A DNA stretch of 64,000 nucleotides from Castanea sativa (Eukaryota; Streptophyta; Magnoliopsida; Fagales; Fagaceae), in NCBI RefSeq assembly GCF_040712315.1, contig NC_134018.1, positions 43,525,335-43,589,334 on the forward strand, read 5' to 3'. Made by a program: the position numbers and the translations under genes. Within the stretch, counting starts at the first letter, position 1. Every line of letters starts with the position of its first letter. Below the pieces are notes generated by a model. It ran no database searches, was not told the DNA's origin, and was given only the letters and a program-made list of their open reading frames with translations. Shown here piece by piece: positions 56,091 through 64,000 of the stretch.

Positions 56091-56693
56091 TGATGGGACT
56101 GACGAAATCAACTACTGACGAGACTAAGGCATCTGATGGGACTGACGAGATTAACTGACGACGAGACTAAAGGCATCTGATGGGACTGACGAGACTACTC
56201 TCTGAGACGAGCTTAAACAAGTATACACGTCACTAACGAGGATAGCAGGATCATTCAATGCCACCAATAATATCCCGGACGGTTACAGAACCAGCTGGAC
56301 GAACCGTTGAAGGCATATTAAAACCCCATTACTCAGCAAGAAGCGTTACTAAAAGAGGCATTAAAGCCACAATAACTGCCACAACGGCTAGAATCTAGAA
56401 CAACATATATAAAGCCCACGCATTGCCAACAGAAGGTACGAACACAGTCACAAGATATCCCTAATCATTCTTATAGTCTATTATTATAAACTCCCTTGTA
56501 CTAACTTTGGCATCGGAGGCGTTGTGGCAGGCACCACACCGGTGACCATTCCGGAGAATTTCTTCTTCCGCCGCGACACAAGCAGACCTCTAGTCCCATC
56601 TGGACGACCTCACTACGACTGACGAACTCGTGATTCATCAATCTGGTCCCGTCTGGACGACCTCACTACAACTGACGAACCCGTGTTTCATCA
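56091..56693 (+). repeat. 3' LTR of the gag-only element
   Basis: 603 bp, 27 bp longer than the 5' LTR because of an additional 'ctgatgggactgacgag' type block near its start. Confidence 0.94.
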
Positions 56694-56698
56694 AAAAC

Positions 56699-59698
56699 GA
56701 ATTTTAAAAAAGAAGTAAAATTACAACGCCCTCACCAACTTTGGTGTTTTCTTTAAAGCATTTACAAAATAATTTTACTTTTTAAGGAAAACTCAGTATT
56801 AATTGGCAAAAAATATATAACAAGCATTTCGAAAATGAACATAAAAATTAACAATGTAGATGATAAGTAAGTTTCAGATTCATTGGAATTCTTTTCATTT
56901 TTTTTGGAGGGGGTACAAATACAATACAGATTAGTTAGTACTAAATTCCTCATGTAAGGGATAATGTACAAAATATAGGCCAATTATTCCTAAATAAGGA
57001 ACATGGTTAGGTGTATATATTACTTAATGTTGAGAAGGGCATCAATTACAGAGTGTTGTTGAGGCACACTGGTGTCTGTCGGGACAGTGGACCCAATTGT
57101 CTCAAATTTAACGGTGACAATGCACCGATTAACACATTTTCTTTCATAAAAATTTGCTACTTTTATTTTATTTTTTGGCACTTTCGGAGATTCGGTGTTC
57201 TAAGTAACCATTGGGTTTCAAGAATTAGGCTGCAAGAAGATTACTTTTCAATTTATAATCTCTCTGACTGCTACAGTGTCATCTCTAAATTTGTTATCTT
57301 TTTATTCTTTGTTCTTAATCTACGAGAATATGCGCACCTTTTATTTTGCTAATCGAATATGCATATATAACATTTGACATAGAGCAAATCCTACGATACC
57401 AGCTAATCTAGTGGGGTTAACATGCCCGCCGGTAATGACATTGAGTTGATTTTCTTGTCGGTTGAGGTGACATATATAAATGGTGCTAAGATACGCTAAT
57501 TCAAAAAAACTATTTAGGAAGTTGTCCATGTGTTATGAATTATATTCAATAAATATTACATCAGTTTGTAGGGTTGTAGATAAACAGAAGTTTGGTTTGT
57601 AAATAAATTTGTTTTAAGTTTGTTTATTTAACAAACAAGCTAAACTCAAGTTTAAATTTAGATTCAGCTATATATTAAACGACCAAATCTCAAACATAAT
57701 AATGTACTTTTCAATAAACACTTGAGTATGCGACTCAATATATAAACTTTATAATGAATTGTGTAAGTTTGTAATAAGTTATAAAGATATCAAATTATAA
57801 AATGTTGCCAATCTAATTTTCGTTCGCTTGTGAACAAAAATTATTTTATGTATATAACTCAAATGATAGAATTTCAACTATAATTTATTTATTAGTTATT
57901 AGTATAGATTAGTGAAGAGATAGTTTTTCTTTTCTCTTCGTATTTAATTACTATATATGAGAAAAGAACAAAATATTAACCAAGTAGATAATGATCATGC
58001 TTGAGATTGTTCAACAATAAAATGAATTAAGTTTAAATATATAATTTAGCTTTTTAACAAGTTCTAACTCAACTCACGTTCAACAAAAAATAAGTGAACT
58101 TTCTAAATTTTTAATACTTAACTCAGTTCGGCATGTTTACATTCCTATTAGTAACAATAAAATTGGTAATTTCTATAACATTTCTAGTGCTAAATTATAC
58201 ACGAGACTGTTGGTAAAATAACATGCATATCACTTTAAAAAGAATATGTTTCATCAGAGGTGACTAAATGCATTTGGGGGCTTAAGGCGAAAATTGATTA
58301 TCTTGTTTTAAATGCAAAAGTACTACTAATTAACATAAACTACATAGAATTTTTTTTCTTTTTTATAGAAATTTTATAGACAGAAAAAATTTGACAATTT
58401 TTCATACTTATTAATGTGGCAGATTGATAGTGATAAGTTAAATAGTGGTGTTAGTGGTAGTCTTAGATGAGAATTAGAAAAAGTTTGCTAACTTAACTCT
58501 TATTATTATTCTTATTTCTTTTAGAAGTGCAACATTCACAATATTTTTTACATCAAATCCTAGGTTTTAAGTTGCTTTTTGTTTTCTATTTGAAAATATT
58601 ACTATAATTTTTTTTTTTTGGCCATCAATAACAGGTTGTAACAACCTACTACTTAGCATTAGTTGTAAAAGTGTTGTGAAAAATCTTGTGGACGTTGCAT
58701 TTTTCTCTCTTTTTTATTTGTTTTTATTTTGGTAAAAAAATATTATTTTATTTATTAATTATAAATAACCCTATTAGTTAAAATTTAGGGGCTTTTTTTT
58801 TTACTTGGGGCCTTAGATGATCGCATCTCTTGCTCACCCATCCAGCCGGCCCCGTGTTTCATACAACTTTTATTTTTGTTATTCATTCATGTTCTTCTTC
58901 TTCCTTGACTCCTCCTCCAATTTAGTCAAATGCATGCGTGAACTTCTAAGTCAGACAATAAACTAAGTTTTCTGGTGCTATTCTGGAAAAAATTAATTAT
59001 AAGTAAGTAGCATAGACCTAATGTGGATGCTCCTAAATGAATTTGGTTATGCTTTTGCAAGTATAACTGTTCCTTTGTCGGTTTTTAAGGAACGTATTGT
59101 TGCAAAGATTTGTGGCTTACGTAAAGAAAGGGAAATATATCCTAATGCAAACCTTAAAGAAGGCACCCTCAGCCCTCAAGCTTCCCTTTATTCCTTCCTG
59201 CAGATATGGACTACAAATCACAAAAAGAGTTTGCGAAATCGTATAATTTGAAGCACTCCGTGCAGAATATGCTTGAATTTAAGCTCGTTCTTTCTTTTGG
59301 TAGCTTTATACCAATGGTATATTAATAGAGATAGTTGGAAGTGCTTGGATTTGAAGCCAAGTAAAAATCTTAACAGAATTTATAGCAAGTACTTCTATAT
59401 ATTAATTAATTTTACAAAATCTAATTATAAACGGATATAAATGTTTAAATGATGCCAATTACTCAAATGGAAAGTAAATATTTAGTAAATGCACTTGCTA
59501 TATAATATATGTGCACATATGTTTGAGAAGAGTGTTTGAAGTGACTACCTGTTTTGTAGTTTGATTACACTTTTGTTAAAATACAAAAAAGTTAGAACTT
59601 ATTCTACAACTTTTTAAATGACATGTTGATTAGTAGTATAAAAATAAAATTAATGTTGCATCAATTCTAAACATGTTAAGAGAAAAACTTTGATAAAG
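56699..59698. other. Intergenic, no gene seen
   Basis: AT-rich. A possible degenerate DNA transposon end sits near 58800-58856 (ggggccttagatg ... agccggcccc). ORFs 57011-57352 and 57341-57529 have no convincing homology. Confidence 0.5.
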
Positions 59699-59710
59699 GA
59701 TGTGTTTATA

Positions 59711-59938
59711 CCCCCTTCCCTGTCCCTTGTGTGTGTGTTTGTTTCTCAAAAAAAAAAAAAAGAATGGGTAATTGTCCCACATTGCTTAAAAGAGTGTGTT
59801 GCGTGTAGTATAACTTGCTCATCCACCATCCCTTAAAAATTACCATAACTTTTGAGTGAAGTTGTGGTATACCTTTGTGTTAAAAATCTCTTTCTCTCTC
59901 CCTTGTGTGTGTTTGTTTCTCAAAAAAAAAAAAAAAAT
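59711..59938 (+). mobile_element. Small poly(A) retroposon, two-unit structure
   Basis: Flanked by a 12-bp direct repeat, gatgtgtttata (59699-59710 and 59939-59950), typical of LINE-mediated insertion. The body ends cttgtgtgtgtttgtttctc plus A15. An earlier copy of the same 3' end with its own A-run lies at about 59725-59762, so the insert looks like a 5'-truncated unit joined to a complete one. The middle, gggtaattgtcccacattgc, resembles LTR-derived sequence. No pol III boxes are clear. Confidence 0.65.
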
Positions 59939-59950
59939 GATGTGTTTATA

Positions 59951-60101
59951 GTATAATTATAGTATTATTCTAAGGAAAAAGTAAACAAGTTTAGTGGGTC
60001 AAAAAATATTTATAAATAAGAATGAATGAAATATACTGCATACATATTAAAAGTTGTGTTAATATTTAAATAATAAAATATATTATACGTGTATTTTATT
60101 T

Positions 60102-60135
<34 letters not shown>

Positions 60136-63100
60136 TATGATATTTTTTTTTGAGAGGTCAAGATAATATAAAGAGTAACAAGATTCTCAGCACAAAAAAA
60201 GTATATCCTAACCTTTTTTAAATTTTATTTTTAGAAGAGGTATATCCTAACTTATATACTATATAATGTTAAATCGCCGCCTTCTTGTCGAGAAAACAAT
60301 GTCAAATTAATTGTAAATTTACCATTGTACTAAATTGTGAAGAAAAGTTAATATAGCACCCACACATTTCCAAAAGGAAACCAGAGTCGATCAGAATAAA
60401 ATTTACGAATTTTTTAGGTATATATGTACGTTAAAAACTGATGTTGCACTTATTTTTTGTGGATTGGATTTTAACGTGACTAATGGAAAAGAAATGATAA
60501 AGAAGGATAAAGAAACGCCCTATATATCCTGCGAATATATATCCAAATATTTTAATCTTGCCATCAATTTACGTCATTATAACTGTTTGATAGCTGGATA
60601 TCTGAAACCCAAGCAACCATTTATGCAAATGTCAAGGATCATGACACAACGATAGATGCTTTTGTCAATCCCTAATCTAGCTACTAAACTGCCCTATTAA
60701 TTTCTCCATGAGAAGACAGAGTTTGAAATTGCACTCTAAAAAATATTCTGTAATCTGTGCAGATTTAGAAAACTTGCTCTAAGAATTGGCTTATTGCAAT
60801 GTTCTAATGCATCAATTCATTGAACTCATTAGATAGACGACACGGTTAAAAATAGACATGTCAGTGTGTCAATATTATAATAAATTCAATGCACTGAACA
60901 CTGAAGTAACATTGAATCCAAACTTTACCCTCTCTCTACACAATTATTTCTTCACAATATGCTCGATCAAAATGATGTCATTCAATCGCAGACTATGTTA
61001 TTGTAAAAAAAATTTAGTACATGTTTAGTATCATTATTTTTCTTCAAGGTACAAGAAATTACCATCAAAGAACAGTAATGCCTAAGGGACGCTCTGGGTT
61101 TTAGTTGTTATATAGGTCAAAAGTAGACCTAAAAGGGGCCAAAAGATTGAAAGACTAAGCAAGCATATGCAGCACGAGATAAGAACATATACAAGATCAA
61201 AATCTTGCTTTTTGTCTTGGATGGATATGCATGGACCTGCATGCAAGCTTACGCTTCTTTCTTAGTCCATCCTTTTTACCCTGTCCCCTTTTGTCGAGCT
61301 GGGCAGTGATTTAACCCACCATGTCTTTTTAGAAAAGCAAATAAAAAACTCGGACAAAGTATCTTGTAATGAAAAATTTATGGTGGTGGTGATCATACGG
61401 CATTTTTAGTTCTAATTTACTTGTGGGTAAGAATGGAGACCATAGTGTCAATTTGTCACATTCAAAAGAAAGACGGAAAAGTAGCTTTCATTGAATATGG
61501 TGTTTGTGTTTTGACACCTTATCATGATAGCATGAATTTGAGAGCAAATTGGATATTAAAGTGGTTTTGTGTACACTAACTCCAAAAACAAGTTCCTTCT
61601 AAAATTGTTAAAAAAAAAAAAAAAAAAAAACAAGTTAATGGGCTATCTGATAAAATTGTTCATTTTGACGGAGTCTTTTTTGATAATCTGCCATTTCATT
61701 AGATTAGAAGAACCATTTTGACGGAGTCAATGCATGTGCTCAATTCTATTCTCACTTTCGGTAGATGGAACCAAAAAAAAAAAAAAAAAAGTCCAGAGAC
61801 TCTTGTCTGATATGTCTAGAATAATTCTCAATGCGTCACACTCAGTAAGCATTGGTCTCTGATATTTGTGTGGACCATGCTGAAGAATGATCACTTTTGT
61901 TTTATAATTCAGTACTCTCAATTTTTGGCTCTTCAAATTTACTATGAAAAAGGCTTTTGAGTTTTGACAAAATGGTTAGTCGGTCCTAATGGCTTTTGCC
62001 TCAGTATTACTAGCTGATTTCTGACTACTTCGATTCACAGAGGTACGTCGGTTTTTAGGCCAAGCTGTTGGCTGTGAACAATGTCATGCTTTACCATTTA
62101 AACGATAAGCATCAACATTTGCTTTTGACATGGAGGCAGGTGATCATGATTCCCACTATCTACGAATGTCTTTTTTTGCAAAGACGACAGACATGTCTTA
62201 CCTTAATTAGGATCTCTAATAGTCTATACAGATTTGTTGAATCAAACTATACCATGATTGAAAGGCTCACCTATTAGAATCACTTTATTTTCAAATTTCC
62301 AGATGGTGTTTCATGAACAAGACAGCAAGATGTGATCTTTGGAAAGCTCTCCTCATACAAAAGTCTTAATCAAACAAATATATACTTGATTCTGCACTAA
62401 CCTTATTTATCCTAAAATGTCAAATTGATTTGAACCACCCTAATCTTTCCAGATCACACTTAAATAACCAGTGAACCTCGGATTCCACCTCCCTCTATCA
62501 TGCATGTGTCTCAATGTCTCCCCCTACTTCCAATCTTTTCCCCAATCTTGCTTTTTGTAACAAGTGAAAGCTCACCTCTCATATTTCTTTTTTTTGTTAA
62601 TAATAATTCAATAGTTATGATGAAGTATGAAATCAATGAGAGCTGCACGCTCTAAACTTGATGAGAAACAAGTGGTTTGAAAAAAAAAACGATTATCAGA
62701 GTGCACCGGTGTAGTGCTGACTATGGATCCTACAATGGTTAAATCAGAACTTCCCTTAAAATCTCCGTAAACTCTTTAAAGTATTAAAAGTAAGAAGTTT
62801 ATATATATATATATATATGTATGTATTGTGAACCTATGTTTTGGTGAGGTTTGGACCTTATATAGGAGATTTTGAGTGAGTATTTGTTTGGTGCCACTAC
62901 TGTTATAAGAGACTTGTGGACTTAGTGGTGTGAGTGGGAGCGAATTTCGAAAAATTTACCTCACGTTCTAGGATAGTGGAATGTGGTGCAGTTATTTACT
63001 TATCTTCACTCCTGTAGGCAGTACTTTGAATTAGCTAAGTGTTGAGCGTATTGTGGACGACACTTTTTTTTTACTTACACGACAACTCCTCATTCTCTTA

Positions 63101-63182
63101 GACGAATAGCGTGGGTGATTGGTGAATTTTTTTGCCCTCCATCAAGTTATAATAATGAGAGAGCAAGATTTGAACAACTAAT
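59951..63182. other. Intergenic, no gene seen
   Basis: Contains a (TA)n(CA)n microsatellite at 60099-60134, poly(A) runs at 61611-61630 and 61772-61790, and a direct repeat 'attttgacggagtc' at about 61665 and 61712. Short ORFs have no domains. Confidence 0.55.
60099..60134. repeat. (TA)n(CA)n microsatellite
   Basis: About 11 TA units followed by about 6 CA units. Confidence 0.93.
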
Positions 63183-63193
63183 ATTCATCCAAA

Positions 63194-63353
63194 GTGGGTT
63201 CTAATTAATTCAACTGATAAAATCTCTGATGATTGTATAAAAGATCTGGAGTTCGATCCTCGCTTACACCAAAAACTGATTGGTGTCTTGATCTGATGAT
63301 AAAGAGCTATTATCAGTAGCGGACGCTATAAATTGAAACTCTCTAAAAAAAAA
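63194..63353 (+). mobile_element. tRNA-derived SINE with target duplication
   Basis: 160 bp flanked by an 11-bp direct repeat, attcatccaaa (63183-63193 and 63354-63364). Near the start is an A-box-like attcaactgataaaa. The B-box is gagttcgatcc (63249-63259), the internal pol III promoter pair of tRNA-derived SINEs. The 3' half (caccaaaaactgattggtg; gatgataaagagctat) ends in ctctctA10. The family occurs widely in woody eudicots as I recall. Confidence 0.85.
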
Positions 63354-63468
63354 ATTCATCCAAAAAAATGAATTATTTGAACAGCTAATTATTGAAAACA
63401 CAAAAGGTAGCCGTTAAGCTACAAAGCACCTATTCAACAGATAGGTTGTGCAAAACATTAGCCACACT

Positions 63469-64000
63469 TAGGGATGGCCATACCCATTGGGTAATGGATA
63501 TCCAACCCTACCCGATCCAAATGTTCCGGGTAATACCCGGTCTTTGATGGTTAAAGCTTAATCGGGTAGGGTATGGATATTACCCGAATTATTCGGGTAG
63601 GGTACGGATAATATCCATACCCGACCCATATTTAAAATATAAAAAAAACCCTAAACTCTCTCACAGTCTCACTCACACTCAGACACTCTCTCTGCCTCTC
63701 CTCTCCTCACCGTCACTCTCTCTCTCTCTCTGTTCTGACTCGGCCGTGTTTCTGAGCCAACGATCTGCGACTCTACGAGTGTTCAGCGTCTCGAAGCTGA
63801 AATCGGCGACCAAAATCAATTCAGCAGGTCGTTGTTGATTGGGGAAGGTGGGTTTGGGTGCGTCTTCAGAGGCCTCGGGGTTTCTGATTCCAAAATCGTA
63901 ACAAACAGTTGAACAATTTCTTCGTTTCTGATTCCAAAATCATAATTTCAGGCAAGCCCAATTTCTTCGTTTTATTTATTATTTTGCACAAATATTTTTT
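63469..64000 (+). mobile_element. Start of a probable hAT-type transposon
   Basis: Begins TAGGGATGGCCATACCCATT, like known hAT termini. It is followed by subterminal direct and inverted GGGTA/TACCC repeats (63485-63632), then an AT-rich TATA-like stretch and a pyrimidine-rich leader. The other end and any transposase lie beyond the window. Confidence 0.5.
63630..63735 (+). promoter_or_regulatory. TATA, telo-box and CT-rich leader
   Basis: aaatataaaa, then aaaccctaaac (telo-box type motif, about 63646-63656), then a long CT-rich tract to 63733. This is the layout of a plant core promoter with a 5' UTR. It probably drives the transposon gene outside the window. Confidence 0.4.

Larger units (their letters stand above)
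53890..56693 (+). mobile_element. Gag-only non-autonomous LTR retrotransposon
   Basis: A 2.8-kb element with LTRs 53890-54465 and 56091-56693 (TGATGGGACTGACGA to GTGTTTCATCA) and a perfect target duplication AAAAC (53885-53889 and 56694-56698). Primer site TGGCGCTGTCTGTGGGGAC at 54469-54487; purine tract ccgggggc before the 3' LTR. The LTRs differ by about six substitutions plus a 27-bp extra block in the 3' copy, so insertion was recent. It codes only for gag and resembles the class described as terminal-repeat retrotransposons with a gag domain. Confidence 0.94.

Noticed and set aside
57341..57529. Minus-strand ORF with NVITGGHVNPT, reminiscent of the aquaporin NPA motif
   Set aside because: Only about ten residues fit. 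The next residues (RLAGIVGFALCQ) do not follow the family, and no other membrane helix or second NPA motif is near.
58260..58856. Complete hAT-like element ending in agccggcccc
   Set aside because: Only the right end looks like a known terminus; no matching left terminus or target duplication was found.

Overview
The window is plant nuclear DNA, most likely from a woody eudicot. The evidence is AT-rich intergenic sequence, LTR retrotransposons of the Tat (Ty3/Gypsy) and Copia lineages with plant-type tRNA primer sites, and two intronless genes of plant-only families. A Fagales origin is only an impression from the look of the repeats.

Only two ordinary host genes can be supported, both on the minus strand: an ABI4-type AP2/ERF transcription factor (4787-5683) and a BAHD acyltransferase (49679-50992). 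Nearly everything else that is structured is mobile DNA.

Layout. 1-2950: two copies of one non-autonomous DNA-transposon family in opposite orientation, around a decayed TTF-type hAT transposase fragment. 4787-5900: ABI4-like gene and promoter. 7530-19724: one TA microsatellite that received first a solo LTR (7548-8402) and then a complete 11.2-kb Tat-lineage Gypsy element (8431-19659, sense strand minus). The Gypsy element has gag, protease, RT, two RNase H domains and integrase, a 151-bp tandem array, and a spliced ORF encoded antisense to pol. 20292-21230: PIF/Harbinger-like non-autonomous element. 23952-28424: young full-length Copia element with perfect target duplications. 29188-29552: tandem duplication. 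30222-30975: solo LTR of the 8431 family. 31527-34905: truncated plus-strand Gypsy copy fused tail to tail with a truncated minus-strand Copia copy (34906 to about 46745). That Copia copy is split by a 7.3-kb non-autonomous Copia-type element (38686-45961) carrying gag and an extra 3' ORF but no recognisable pol. 48009-48345: LINE RNase H remnant. 52397-53150: another solo LTR. 53890-56693: young gag-only LTR element with a minisatellite. 59711-59938: small poly(A) retroposon. 63194-63353: SINE. 63469-64000: start of a probable hAT element with a promoter-like leader.

The observation I rate highest is in the Gypsy elements. Protease and RT are in one frame but separated by a single UAG followed by CAA-UUA (copy 1) or CAA-UCA (copy 2). 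Both fit the tobamovirus-type leaky-stop context UAG-CAR-YYA, and the stop lies where related Ogre elements are reported to carry an intron. The antisense ORF of the same element has clean splice junctions and a PKKKRKV nuclear localisation signal. Other points of interest are a dense ACGTCA/TTGAC cluster in a Copia leader, TGACG-rich LTRs in the gag-only element, and repeated use of a TA microsatellite as an insertion site. All coordinates and counts were read by eye.
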